Both the position numbers and the translations under genes were made by a program. From positions 620,001-684,000 of the forward strand of contig NZ_JARHUC010000003.1 in assembly GCF_029223255.1 (NCBI RefSeq): a stretch of 64,000 nt of DNA. The letters are read 5' to 3'. The notes under the pieces are model-generated. The model was not told the DNA's origin. It saw only the letters and a program-made list of their open reading frames with translations, and made no database searches. The DNA comes from Albimonas marina (GTDB taxonomy: Bacteria > Pseudomonadota > Alphaproteobacteria > Rhodobacterales > Rhodobacteraceae). Below are positions 44,998 through 52,819 of this stretch, piece by piece. Every line of letters starts with the position of its first letter. Positions within the stretch are counted from its first letter, which is position 1.

Positions 44998-45842
44998 CCG
45001 CCGCCCCCCTGCCTGACCTGCTGCTCGAGCCCCTCGTGCGCGCCGCCCTGATCGAGGATCTGGGCGCCGGCGGCGACGTCACCACCCGCCTGGTGATCCC
45101 CGAGGGCGCGACCTGCCGCGCGCGGCTGCGGGCGCGCGAGGCGGGCGTGCTGTCGGGCATCCAGGTCGCGGCGCTGGCCTTCCGGCTGGTGGACCCGGCG
45201 CTGAGCGTCCGCGTCCTGCGCCCCGACGGCGCCCGGGTCGCGGCCGGCGAGACGGGGATGGAGATCGCGGGCGCCGCCGCCTCGGTCCTCTCGGCCGAGC
45301 GGGTGGCGCTGAACTTCGCGGGCCGGCTCTCGGGCGTCGCCACGCTGACCGCGGCCTTCGTGGGCGAGACGCGCGGGACCGCGGCCCGCATCGCCTGCAC
45401 CCGCAAGACCACGCCCGGCCTGCGGCTGGTCGAGAAGCAGGCGGTGCTGCACGGGGGCGGCGTGAACCACCGCTTCTCCCTGGCCGACGCGGTGCTGATC
45501 AAGGACAACCATATCGCGGCCGCGGGGGGCGTGCGCGCGGCCCTGCGCGCGGCGAAGGCCTCCGCCTCGCACATGCTGCGCATCGAGATCGAGGTCGACA
45601 CGCTCGACCAGCTCGCCGAGGCGCTGGAGGAGGGGGGCGCGGACGTGGCGCTGCTCGACAACATGGACGCGCCCACGCTGGCCGAGGCGGTGCGCCTGAC
45701 CGCCGGCCGCCTGGTCCTGGAGGCCTCCGGCAACATGCGCCTCGACCGCGTCGCCGAGGTCGCCGCCGCCGGCGTCGACGTCATCTCCGTCGGCGCCCTG
45801 ACGCACTCGGCCGCGGCGCTGGACCTGGGGCTGGATTTCTGA
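44994..45842 (+). CDS. nadC: Nicotinate-nucleotide pyrophosphorylase (quinolinate phosphoribosyltransferase)
   Basis: A 282-residue QPRTase, converting quinolinate and PRPP to nicotinate mononucleotide. It has [19 protein letters not shown], the [10 protein letters not shown] phosphate-binding Arg/Lys pair, [22 protein letters not shown] and the C-terminal [21 protein letters not shown]. Its ATG overlaps the nadB stop by 4 bases. The operon ends here, and foreign DNA begins directly downstream. Confidence 0.96.
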   Translation: MTAAPLPDLLLEPLVRAALIEDLGAGGDVTTRLVIPEGATCRARLRAREAGVLSGIQVAALAFRLVDPALSVRVLRPDGARVAAGETGMEIAGAAASVLSAERVALNFAGRLSGVATLTAAFVGETRGTAARIACTRKTTPGLRLVEKQAVLHGGGVNHRFSLADAVLIKDNHIAAAGGVRAALRAAKASASHMLRIEIEVDTLDQLAEALEEGGADVALLDNMDAPTLAEAVRLTAGRLVLEASGNMRLDRVAEVAAAGVDVISVGALTHSAAALDLGLDF

Positions 45843-46279
45843 GGGCGGCCGGCCCGGGAGGCGCGCTGGCCGCAGGTCGGAGGCCCGCCCGGCGCCGGCG
45901 GCCGACGGCGCATCGACCATGCCGTCGGCGAGCGGGACGAGGACGAACGGGCGCCGGTCCCGTTCGAGCAGGCGGCGCGCCAGGTCCGGGCGGAGAATGT
46001 CGAGCCGACGGCACGGAACGACCAGCGCAAGGCGCAGTGGACCAATCCACGCACGACCCATGCCTTTCCAAGACGGGGCGCGTCGCCGGTGCACGCGGTC
46101 GGGCAGGGGGACGTCCTGCGCGTGCCCGCCCCTCTCCGGATCGAGAAACCGTAATCGGCGCGTCGGGTCCGCCAACACATTCGGACAGGGCTCGCCCGGG
46201 CCCGGACGGCCGGTCGTCGGGTCGGGATCGACCCGGTCGAGGCCATGGAACGAGGCCTGCCGAAGCAGCGCGACCGCGC
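45843..46279. other. Degraded spacer at the left border of the accessory region
   Basis: About 440 bases between nadC and the integrase remnant. Open frames exist on both strands, but none has a start, ribosome site or family motif that I can defend. It is probably eroded mobile DNA. Confidence 0.4.
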
Positions 46280-46650
46280 GCGACGCCACCAAGCGCCTGG
46301 GTGGCGGGAGTTGCCGTCGCCGATGCCGCGTATCGAGGGCGTCCAGCGCTCCGGAGCCTTGGCCCTGCGCTCCGCCATCCTGACCGCCGCTCGATCCGGC
46401 GGGGCGCGCGTTGGGAGGAGACCGACCTCGACCGCCGCATCTGGACGGCGCCGGCGAAGCGGATGAAGGCCGGGTTTCCTCATCGAGTTCCGCTGACGCC
46501 CGAAGCCTGCGCCTTGCTCGAGGCTGCGAAAGGGTTCGATCCGGATCTGGTCGTTCCGTCGCCTCGGCGAGGGAGGCCGATGTCCGACATGACGCCGTCC
46601 GCCGTGCTCAGGCGGCTTGAGGTCACGGTTCAGGGCTGCGACTCGATTTT
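46280..46650 (+). pseudogene. Frameshifted remnant of a tyrosine recombinase
   Basis: Two adjacent reading frames together spell the middle of a P4-type integrase. First frame (about 46280-46405): WRELPSPMPRI, then ILTAARSG, which carries the first catalytic Arg block. Second frame (about 46405-46650): RGARWEETDLDRRIWTAPAK, then RMKAGFPHRVPLT, and DMTPSAVLRRL before a damaged VTVQGCDSIFRR in place of the HGFRSTFRDW box. The N-terminus and the Tyr end are missing. It is clearly dead, with the same architecture as the intact integrase at 54136-55314. Confidence 0.8.
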
Positions 46651-46896
46651 TCGCCGCCCAGCACCACGCGAGCCAGCGTCGGGGGGCGCCGGACCCACTC
46701 CCGGAACGCTTCTTCGCCCATGGCCTCCGCCAAGCCTCCCCACGCTGTTGGCGGCAGGCTGCATCTTCGATCCTGCGCCGAGGCGGGCCGTGGCGCTCTT
46801 TGCAGCCAGCGTCTGGGACGTCGCTGTCGGCGGCACGAAGATGGCGAGCCCAGCCGACATTCTCGCCGTCCGGACCGTGCAGGTCGATCCGATGGT

Positions 46897-47013
46897 CTAG
46901 GGCGTGTTGACGAACTTCCTGATCCATAGGCGGATCGAGGTGATCTGGACGAAGCCGCAGTAGCTGTCGGCGGTCTTGTCGTAGCGAGTGGCGACGCATT
47001 TCTCGCGTCCTTG
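46897..47013 (-). pseudogene. C-terminal fragment of an IS5-family transposase
   Basis: The minus-strand frame ends in VATRYDKTADSYCGFVQITS followed by IRLWIRKFVNTP and a stop. The RYDK(T/L)...F...IRLWL/R block is the usual C-terminus of IS5-family DDE transposases. About 38 codons remain, and the catalytic core is gone. Confidence 0.75.
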
Positions 47014-47033
47014 AAGCGTTCAGTCGCGCAGCG

Positions 47034-47474
47034 TCAGGCGATGGCGGTGCGCTTCCAGACCTCCGCCGCCGCGCTGCGGCCCCGGATCGGGACGTGGGCG
47101 GCGAGGGCGTAGCCTGGTCGCGCCGCATGGTCCCCGCCGGCCGCCTCGAGCGCTTCGCGGGTCGCGACCAGCTCCCCCCCGAGGTCCTTGGCCTTCTCCT
47201 GCAGGCGCGAGGCCAGGTTCACCGTATCGCCGGCCACCGTGACCACCGCCGTCTTCAGCTTCGCGGCCATGTCCGATGGGACGCCGGCGCGACGGCCGTT
47301 GTCTGTCTCCGACTTCTTGATCCGCTCGTTCAGCGTCTGCGCCGAACAGCCGGTCTTGGGCGCGACGGAGAGGATCGCCTGCCAGCGCGATGGGTGATCG
47401 CCCTCATGCTCCAACACGAGCCGCACTGGCCGGGCCCGGATCTCGGGGCTGAACTTGCCGGTGGTCTTGTTCAT
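47034..47474 (-). pseudogene. Chimeric frame: IS3 OrfA N-terminus joined to adenylate cyclase C-terminus
   Basis: An open 146-codon frame with two unrelated halves. Residues 1-74 (MNKTTGKFSPEIRARPVRLV, then [20 protein letters not shown]) match the helix-turn-helix OrfA of IS3/IS407-type elements. Residues about 75-146 ([20 protein letters not shown], then [15 protein letters not shown] and RVPIRGRS-like VPIRGRSAAAEVW) match the end of class III adenylate/guanylate cyclases (GDTVNxASRLQ block). The junction is near 47250. It is most simply a fusion made by deletion or insertion; function is doubtful, although the frame is intact. Confidence 0.75.
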
Positions 47475-47522
47475 GGTGCTCCGACATTCTCAGGAATGCG
47501 AGCCTTCGGCAGACCCGGTGCG

Positions 47523-48346
47523 GTTCAGGCGGCTACGTGCCGCTCGGCTACGACGTGGTCGACCGCAAGCTGATCGTGAACGAGGCCGAGGCCGCGCACG
47601 TCCGCACCATATTCGAGCTCTTCGCGCGGTCGGATTCCACGGCGGCCGTGATCCGGGAGCTGAACGCCCGCGGCATCCGCTCCAAGCGGGGCCGGCCCAT
47701 CGACCGCGGGGCGCTCTACAAGCTGCTGCACAACCGCATCTACCGCGGCGAGATCACCCACAAGGGCGAGACCTATCCCGGCATGCACGAGCCCATCTTC
47801 GATGCGGAGTTGTGGGACGCCGCGCATGCCGTGCTGGCCGGCAACCGGAACCAGCGCGCCGGGCGCACGCGGAGCACCGAGCCGGCGCTGCTGCGCGGCC
47901 TGATCTTCACCGAGACAGGCGCCGCGATGACGCCGCACCACACGAAGAAGGGCAACAGGCGGTACTGCTACTACGTCTCGATGGATGTGATACAGAAGCG
48001 ACCCACTGCCGAGCTGCGCGGGCCCCAGCGGCTCCCCGCGGCCATGATCGAGGAAGCGGTGATCGGTGAGATCCGGCGGCTGCTGCGCACGCCGGAGATC
48101 ATTGCGCGCACCGCTCGGGCCCTGAAGAAAGAGCGCCCCGACCTCGATGAGGGCACCGTGACCGCGGCGCTCACGCAGTTCGACGATCTGTGGAAGGCGC
48201 TGATCCCCGCCGAGCAGGCCCGCGTCGTCCAGCTGCTCGTAGCGCGCGTGACCGTGGGCGAGGACGGGCTCGACATCGACCTGCGCCATGACGGCCTCGG
48301 CGCGCTTGCGAGCCTGATGACGCCCGCACAGGAGGACGCTGCCTGA
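47523..48346 (+). pseudogene. Large serine recombinase lacking the catalytic domain
   Basis: The frame encodes only the Recombinase and zinc-ribbon regions of a large serine recombinase: VPLGYDVVDRKLIVNEAEAA, then IRELNARGIRSKRGRPIDRG and YKLLHNRIYRGEITHKG, then a degenerate ribbon (LLRGLIFTETGAAMTPHHTK) and a C-terminal helix. The N-terminal resolvase domain with the catalytic Ser is missing upstream, where IS debris begins. A GTG at 47537 could start translation, but the product could not cut DNA. The ribbon has lost its Cys residues, which is common in these phage-like enzymes. Confidence 0.8.
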
Positions 48347-48726
48347 TGCCCGCGAACGAGACGATCCGTGTCCACATCCCACTCACGGTCCGCAAACGCG
48401 GTGGCCGGCCGCGCATCTTGCCGCCGCGCGATGTCGAGACTTCGGGCCCACCGCCGGGGCAGGATCCCCGCGTGCTGCGCGCCATCGGCAAAGCGTGGGC
48501 GTGGCGGCAACGGATGGAGCGCGGCGAGATCACGACCATCGCCGATCTCGCCGCCGAGGAAGGCCTCTCCGACCGCTACGTCAGCCGCCTCCTGCGCCTC
48601 GCTTGGCTGGCGCCCGAGGTTCTCGAGCGACTGGTCGTGCGCCGCGAGCCCTGCGCGATCAGCCTCTACGACCTCTGCTTCGTGGCATCCCTGCCTTGGG
48701 ACGAGCAGCCGGCGCGGGTGTTCTAG
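48346..48726 (+). CDS. Small HTH-like partner of the serine recombinase
   Basis: A 126-residue basic protein whose ATG shares one base with the recombinase stop (TGATG). The N-terminus IRVHIPLTVRKRGGRPRI and a helix-turn-helix-like segment (TTIADLAAEEGLSDRYVSRL) suggest a DNA-binding accessory, perhaps a directionality factor. The tail is CAISLYDLCFVASLPWDEQP. From memory, such a gene commonly follows this recombinase type. The frame looks intact although its partner is broken. Confidence 0.7.
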   Translation: MPANETIRVHIPLTVRKRGGRPRILPPRDVETSGPPPGQDPRVLRAIGKAWAWRQRMERGEITTIADLAAEEGLSDRYVSRLLRLAWLAPEVLERLVVRREPCAISLYDLCFVASLPWDEQPARVF

Positions 48727-48872
48727 GTTGCCCAAAACCAAAGAGGCAGATAGTCACGCAGCTTAGCGACTACTTCGTCAGCGAAGGCTTCCACTATTTT
48801 TGTCGGGCAGCGCCTCAGAGCGTACGCGAAACGGCAAACAAACCCATTCGAACGAACAACGGGCTCAGCGGA

Positions 48873-49628
48873 ATGAACCGGGCGGAAATATCTCGATCAA
48901 CCAAGGAAGCATCTGAACGATGGATTGAAGAATTTCCAAAAGTTGCTGCCATGGAACGAGATCCCCGGGGCCTGCCGATTCCCACGAACGTCAGCTACGA
49001 CTCGAAGAACGGAAAGCCGATTTTTGCGATCACAAATCCGATAAAGGAAATTGAGCTGTTTTGCTCTCAAAAGTGCGCCGTGACCGGGACGTTGCTCGAC
49101 ACAGAAGATGTATGGTTCGTCACTACTCCGGACCTGGCCTTCGTACCCTTCGGCCTCTTGATGGACGCCCCGATGTGTGGTGAGGCCAAAGACTTTACCT
49201 TGCGGGTCTGCCCATACTTTGGGATAAGGAATTACGACCGCCTTTCAGACAAACAGGCGAAAGCAATGGCTCCGAAGCTTTCCGATGTAAGCTCTGAAAA
49301 AAGCGCTCAAACTCCTTCTGAATTCGTAGCGATTAAAGTCAGAGGATTCCGGGGAGAACCTACCGCAGAGGGCATGCGATATTTACCGAGTCGGCATTAC
49401 TTGAGTGTTGAATTCTGGGAAGGGCGGAACTGTCTCCGTGTGATTGATGAGCAAGGCGTCCGGGCCGAGCTTGCTCAGGGACGGAAAAAAGCTTCAACGA
49501 TCTGTCAGCCGACGCAGTGGCCGAGCTGGACGAAAATGTCTCTAGATGGGAGCTTGAATGGGCATTGGCCTTGGGCGCAACCTCGGATGAAGGAATTTCT
49601 GCTTCACGAGGCTAGAAAGTTCGCCTGA
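48873..49628 (+). CDS. Phage/island-type hypothetical protein in a low-GC block
   Basis: A 251-residue protein whose GC is far below the flanks. The pattern RDPRGLPIPTNVSYDSKNGK, then CSQKCAVTG, then FVPFGLLMDAPMCGEAKDFT and LRVCPYF recalls a widespread phage/plasmid hypothetical family with a Cys-rich CxxC...G finger and a PPMHxxC..yalRxCPy-like block. Possible metal-binding Cys/Cys pairs are therefore visible, but function is unknown. The start at 48873 is uncertain, since an open frame runs further upstream. Its 3' end overlaps the convergent DUF3883 gene by 25 bases. Confidence 0.6.
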   Translation: MNRAEISRSTKEASERWIEEFPKVAAMERDPRGLPIPTNVSYDSKNGKPIFAITNPIKEIELFCSQKCAVTGTLLDTEDVWFVTTPDLAFVPFGLLMDAPMCGEAKDFTLRVCPYFGIRNYDRLSDKQAKAMAPKLSDVSSEKSAQTPSEFVAIKVRGFRGEPTAEGMRYLPSRHYLSVEFWEGRNCLRVIDEQGVRAELAQGRKKASTICQPTQWPSWTKMSLDGSLNGHWPWAQPRMKEFLLHEARKFA

Positions 49629-50446
49629 AACGACGTCGGCGTCAGCGAGACATGCGCATCGAGCGGCGGGTGCAGCTCGAACGCCCTCGGCTCGCGCGAG
49701 AAATTCCACATCCGGAATAGACACCAATCAGTGCGCCGTTCGTCGGCAACGGCCAGTTCGTTTCGCGTGATGTGGAAAGGCGTCCGCTCCCAGCCGTTCG
49801 TCGTCTTCACCTCGATCAAGCGCGGCCGGCCATCGGGCGCATAGCTGGCGATGTCATATCCCGCTCCATCGCCGTCCTCCCCCGAGACCCAGCGGACCTT
49901 GCGCGCCAGGTCATCCCGTCCCGCGGCCTTCAGCGTGGCATGCTCGTGCGCAAGCACACGTTCCTCGCCGGCACGGCCGAGGGCGCGATTGCGCTCGTCC
50001 CGGCCTGCCACGTCGAACTTCCTCGCGATGTGCAGCATCTGGTCGAGCTCTTGCGGCGGAGGCTGGTTGGAGAGCGTAGGCGGAGGACCGATCCAGACCT
50101 GCGCCGCCTCGTGCATGCCGTCCGCGGGCCACATGCCTGGCAACCGGCCGAGCCAGTCCGGATGTAGCTCCAGCCACCGCGCCACCGCATCGACCAGCGT
50201 CATCTGGAAATTGAAGGCGGGCTTGTAGCCGGGGATCCAGTCCTCGCCGAGCCCCTTCAGCACCGCGCTGATGTTCTGGTGCTTGAACTCGACCGATCCC
50301 TCAGACCGGTCATTCAGAAGCGGCAGGAGTGCCCGTCGATGCTCCGCCTTGTTGTAGGGACGCCCGGCGATGTCGTCGGCCAGCATCGCGAAGTAATCCG
50401 CGACGATCAGGTCGTTTTCTTCATCGGTCCAGGGGCCACTCGCCAT
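49604..50446 (-). CDS. DUF3883 protein, nuclease-like fold
   Basis: A 280-residue protein. The N-terminal half begins PWTDEENDLIVADYFAMLAD and has a SRxS-like helical region; in this family it accompanies a C-terminal DUF3883 domain (about residues 150-260). Residues resembling a PD-(D/E)xK active site are visible: GRAGEE (158-162), GAGYDI with Asp198, and IEVKTT with Glu212 and Lys214. DUF3883 domains occur in restriction and phage-defence proteins. There is no partner methylase or helicase next to it. It is convergent with the low-GC gene, and its own start is at 50446. Confidence 0.7.
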   Translation of the reverse strand: MASGPWTDEENDLIVADYFAMLADDIAGRPYNKAEHRRALLPLLNDRSEGSVEFKHQNISAVLKGLGEDWIPGYKPAFNFQMTLVDAVARWLELHPDWLGRLPGMWPADGMHEAAQVWIGPPPTLSNQPPPQELDQMLHIARKFDVAGRDERNRALGRAGEERVLAHEHATLKAAGRDDLARKVRWVSGEDGDGAGYDIASYAPDGRPRLIEVKTTNGWERTPFHITRNELAVADERRTDWCLFRMWNFSREPRAFELHPPLDAHVSLTPTSFQANFLAS

Positions 50447-50834
50447 GTCGCCAGGCTAGAGGCGCGATGTGCGTTTGTCATCAATGGCTTCGCTCGGCCC
50501 GGCGCCGATTGATCCGCCACCGCTACGCGCCGTTCAACCAGCGCACCCATCGGCTACGTCTCCTGCATGTTCGGTCTCTGTTTCACTCGATAGCGATGGA
50601 AACAGGGCGCGCAGTTTTGGCGGCGCTGCAAGTCAGGCCATTGGAAAGGCGAAGAAATTTTCGACCGAACCGAAATCGGCGCGGTTCGCCCAACCAGAGA
50701 CGACGGGCCATTCAGAGACGGAAATCGCAGCGTACCCGCGTCTCAACGGTTCGCATCCAGCCAGCAAACCCCTTTGAAAACAGGAGAAAATCCGCCTCGG
50801 TCGGGCGGCCTGAACGGGTTCGAAAGGGTGATAA
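50447..50834. other. Spacer between the DUF3883 gene and the tRNA-Ser element
   Basis: 388 bases of intermediate GC. It carries short A-rich and G-rich runs (GAAAACAGGAGAAAA near 50775) and open frames without recognisable products. It must hold the promoter of the DUF3883 gene. I see no RNA gene. Confidence 0.4.
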
Positions 50835-50848
50835 TGGCGGAAGGGGTG
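50835..50848. repeat. Left attachment repeat of the tRNA-Ser element
   Basis: TGGCGGAAGGGGTG, identical to 55463-55476. It lies about 100 bases outside the last gene of the element. Confidence 0.7.
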
Positions 50849-50911
50849 TCTTCCGCATGTTTCCGATAAGGAATTGATTCACAATAAAAAAACGGGGGAT
50901 GGCTGGGCGTG

Positions 50912-50929
50912 TACCACAGAAAATACCAC
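50912..50929. promoter_or_regulatory. Paired TACCAC sites, left end
   Basis: TACCACAGAAAATACCAC: two TACCAC copies, starts 12 bases apart, both on the plus strand, 64 bases inside the left repeat. The same arrangement is found at the right end, so they are likely arm-type binding sites for the integrase. Confidence 0.6.
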
Positions 50930-50950
50930 CACACGCTGAAATTCCGGCCC

Positions 50951-51229
50951 CTAGTTCGGGTCAGCTAGGGCATCCCGTAGATCTGAGCATATGAGGCGAA
51001 CGGCTCGCCGCAAAGACTGCATCTCCTGCGACCGTAGCCCATGGCGATAGTTCGGGTGAGCTTCCCCAGCGGGCGCGCCGCCGCCTGCGCCATGAAGGCG
51101 GCATACGCCCCATCCCCGGACCGATGGGCACCGGCAGCGTCGGCCGGTGCTCTTGGCCTTAGCCGCGCACCTGGGGGCGTTCCTGAGCCGTTGAGTGGGG
51201 TCTATGAGGTTACCGGCGGTTTCGGTCAT
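50951..51229 (-). CDS. Small HGG-type phage protein
   Basis: A 92-residue protein with the pattern RCAAKAKSTGRRCRCPSVRG, then CRLHGAGGGAPAGEAHPNYRH. It matches a known phage/transposable-element motif (CGAxTRxGxPCxxPA...CRMHGGxSTGAPxGNxNAxKHG) thought to bind metal and DNA; it is often annotated as a small terminase-like or gene-transfer protein. The Cys4-like arrangement is C..C..C..C..H. Last gene of the element; it overlaps the preceding gene by 4 bases (ATGA). Confidence 0.65.
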   Translation of the reverse strand: MTETAGNLIDPTQRLRNAPRCAAKAKSTGRRCRCPSVRGWGVCRLHGAGGGAPAGEAHPNYRHGLRSQEMQSLRRAVRLICSDLRDALADPN

Positions 51230-51753
51230 GTGCTCCCCCCGGAGTGGGTCACGTCGCCCACAATCGCTTGCCCGCCGTCATTGACGGTCACGCGCTCGAC
51301 CCGAACGACTTGCTGCGCCTTGGCACGGTACTTTTTCAGCGCGTCCATCTGCGCCAGGTAGGTCCGGCTTAGGCGGGTCACGGATCTCTCCGCGCTCTCG
51401 CGCATCTGATAGGTGGGCAGGCGGCTCATCCTGTCCGCAGTCCGGGTCATCGCGACATGGGTCGCGGTCATCTGCGCTATGAGCATGGCCTCGACCGCAT
51501 CTCTGGGCTTCATCTCAGCGAACATCGCGGACGCCATGGTGCCGTACATCTCCGCTGACTCGCCCAGCGCCGCAATCGCGGTTGTGAATACGGCGCTTGC
51601 CGCGTCCGGGGTCTGCACGCCCAAGAGGTTTTCCATCTCTACGGCGTCTTCAAATTCGACATGAAACCCATCGGTGCTGTTGCCGGTCAGCTTCGGGTAT
51701 CGGGGGCAGGGCGCATCTGCGCTCAACTGCGGGTCGCTCCGTGGCGCGCTCAT
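51226..51753 (-). CDS. Phage/island hypothetical protein, helical
   Basis: A 175-residue protein. The N-terminus is followed by STDGFHVEFEDAVEMENLLG, a helical region rich in Ala/Met (ESAEMYGTMASAMFAEMKPR), then RLSRTYLAQMDALKKYRAKA and a C-terminal RVERVTVNDGGQAIVGDV strand. The same layout occurs in hypothetical proteins near small phage-like genes in alphaproteobacteria, as far as I recall, and function is unknown. Start: the ATG at 51753 with AGGAG upstream. Confidence 0.65.
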   Translation of the reverse strand: MSAPRSDPQLSADAPCPRYPKLTGNSTDGFHVEFEDAVEMENLLGVQTPDAASAVFTTAIAALGESAEMYGTMASAMFAEMKPRDAVEAMLIAQMTATHVAMTRTADRMSRLPTYQMRESAERSVTRLSRTYLAQMDALKKYRAKAQQVVRVERVTVNDGGQAIVGDVTHSGGST

Positions 51754-51782
51754 CTCCGCAAGGCTCCTGTGAGTGGTAAGTA

Positions 51783-52298
51783 CTAGTGTTCCGAACCAGA
51801 ACCGTGGCGCGGCTCCGGATTGCACCTGACGGGTTCCGGAATGGAACCACGCGCTCGGCTTGGGTTCTCGAATGGAACCACCGCGGCGGCCGACGGTTCC
51901 GCCTTGGAACCGCGTTCTGATTTTTCCGGCCGGTAGTTCCGCCAGTCATGCGTCGGCGGTTCCGTGCCCCGCACGCGCTGCATCGGCTTGGTGGTCAGCC
52001 GCCATTCGTGCGCCTGCCGATGATACCAGTTTCCTTCGCGCGCCAGCGCCAGGAAGCCCTTCGCCATCAGTTCGCGATACGCCCGCTGGACGGTGGCCTT
52101 CCCAAGCCCCAGCGCCTCGGCCGCCTCTGCATAGGAAAGGGTCAACGCCCCGTTGTTCCCGCCGTTGTACCGCGTGTGGAGTTCGAGGAAGACGCGCACC
52201 GCAGCCCCCGACAGGCTTCGCCATGCCGGGCTTTTCAGGATGGCGTAGGGGAGGGGCACATACTGCCCCTCCACGGACCTCTTGCCTCTCTTACCCAT
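51783..52298 (-). CDS. Replication-type HTH protein with Rep-like fold
   Basis: A 171-residue protein. PLPYAILKSPAWRSLSGAAV and TLSYAEAAEALGLGKATVQRAYREL (second part a winged helix-turn-helix) are typical of plasmid/phage replication or control proteins of the RepA-like HTH class. The C-terminal third is low complexity, and its DNA carries three palindromes about 32 bases apart (see next entry), a pattern typical of binding sites for the encoded protein. Its start overlaps the previous gene by 8 bases. Confidence 0.7.
   Translation of the reverse strand: MGKRGKRSVEGQYVPLPYAILKSPAWRSLSGAAVRVFLELHTRYNGGNNGALTLSYAEAAEALGLGKATVQRAYRELMAKGFLALAREGNWYHRQAHEWRLTTKPMQRVRGTEPPTHDWRNYRPEKSERGSKAEPSAAAVVPFENPSRARGSIPEPVRCNPEPRHGSGSEH
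51831..51911. repeat. Three palindromic GGTTC-N-GGAACC repeats
   Basis: GGGTTCCGGAATGGAACC (51831-51848), GGGTTCTCGAATGGAACC (51862-51879) and GGTTCCGCCTTGGAACC (51895-51911), spaced 31-32 bases, about three helical turns. A looser fourth copy (GTTCCGAACCAGAACC) is at 51788-51803. They lie within the 3' end of the HTH gene and look like iteron-type binding sites. Confidence 0.75.
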
Positions 52299-52635
52299 GC
52301 GGTTGTCCCGTCGCCCCGGCAGGCGTGCCGTCCATGGCCCCTGCGGCCTCGGCCGCCGCTCTCAGTTCCTCCTGAAGCGCCTTGGCGGACTGGGGGTAGT
52401 CGAGGGCGAGCACGTCGCACCGGCTGGACAGGCGATAGTGGGCGATACGGTCGGGGCCGCGGTAGTCGGTGAAGATGGGCCATCCGTACCGGGTCCGCAG
52501 GGTGTGGATGATGGCCCCGAGACGCCAGCCGCGCGCCTCCCCGATCTCGTCCAGGTGGTTGATGGTCCGGCCGCCGGAGAGGGCGCGGCAGGTCCAGTAG
52601 ATCTGCGTCTTGTTGCTGTGCCAGTGTTCAGTCAT
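52291..52635 (-). CDS. Winged-HTH-like small protein
   Basis: A 114-residue protein with HLDEIGEARGWRLGAIIHTL and TRYGWPIFTDYRGPDRIAHY, the outline of a small winged helix. It resembles accessory HTH proteins of satellite or plasmid modules. The start at 52635 overlaps the small gene upstream by 8 bases, and its stop overlaps the next HTH gene by 8 bases, so the three are chained. Confidence 0.65.
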   Translation of the reverse strand: MTEHWHSNKTQIYWTCRALSGGRTINHLDEIGEARGWRLGAIIHTLRTRYGWPIFTDYRGPDRIAHYRLSSRCDVLALDYPQSAKALQEELRAAAEAAGAMDGTPAGATGQPHG

Positions 52636-52819
52636 GGGCGATGCATCCCTTGCGGAGTTCGAACGTCTGGACGGAGTTGCTGAGCGGGCACCAGCGGAAC
52701 CTGCGTCCGGAAAAGCTTGTCGGGGGGAGGTCCGATGTGGCATCGACTGAACTTGCAACGGTGGCAGTCCATGCCGCTCGGAAGGCCCCAGCCCCGCGTG
52801 CGGAGTTGGGGCTTTTCAT
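52628..52819 (-). CDS. Very small gene chained between excisionase and HTH genes
   Basis: A 63-codon frame. Its ATG overlaps the excisionase stop by 4 bases (ATGA), and its stop overlaps the next ATG by 8. The product ends GRRFRWCPLSNSVQTFELRK then GCIAHD. The exact coupling supports translation; I do not recognise the family. Confidence 0.5.
   Translation of the reverse strand: MKSPNSARGAGAFRAAWTATVASSVDATSDLPPTSFSGRRFRWCPLSNSVQTFELRKGCIAHD

Noticed and set aside
45843-46279. A left attachment repeat of a larger island ending at nadC
   Set aside because: I found no second copy of the tRNA-Ser end there; only 50835 matches exactly.
44442-46292. Long minus-strand frame running from nadB/nadC into the spacer
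   Set aside because: Over nadBC it is an antisense shadow; the part beyond nadC has no recognisable family or start.
49604-50446. Classical restriction-modification system around the DUF3883 gene
   Set aside because: No DNA methylase or specificity gene is adjacent.
50469-50777. Open frame of about 100 codons before the tRNA-Ser element
   Set aside because: Low-complexity Ser/Ala product, no ribosome site and no motif; it lies outside the coupled gene chain.
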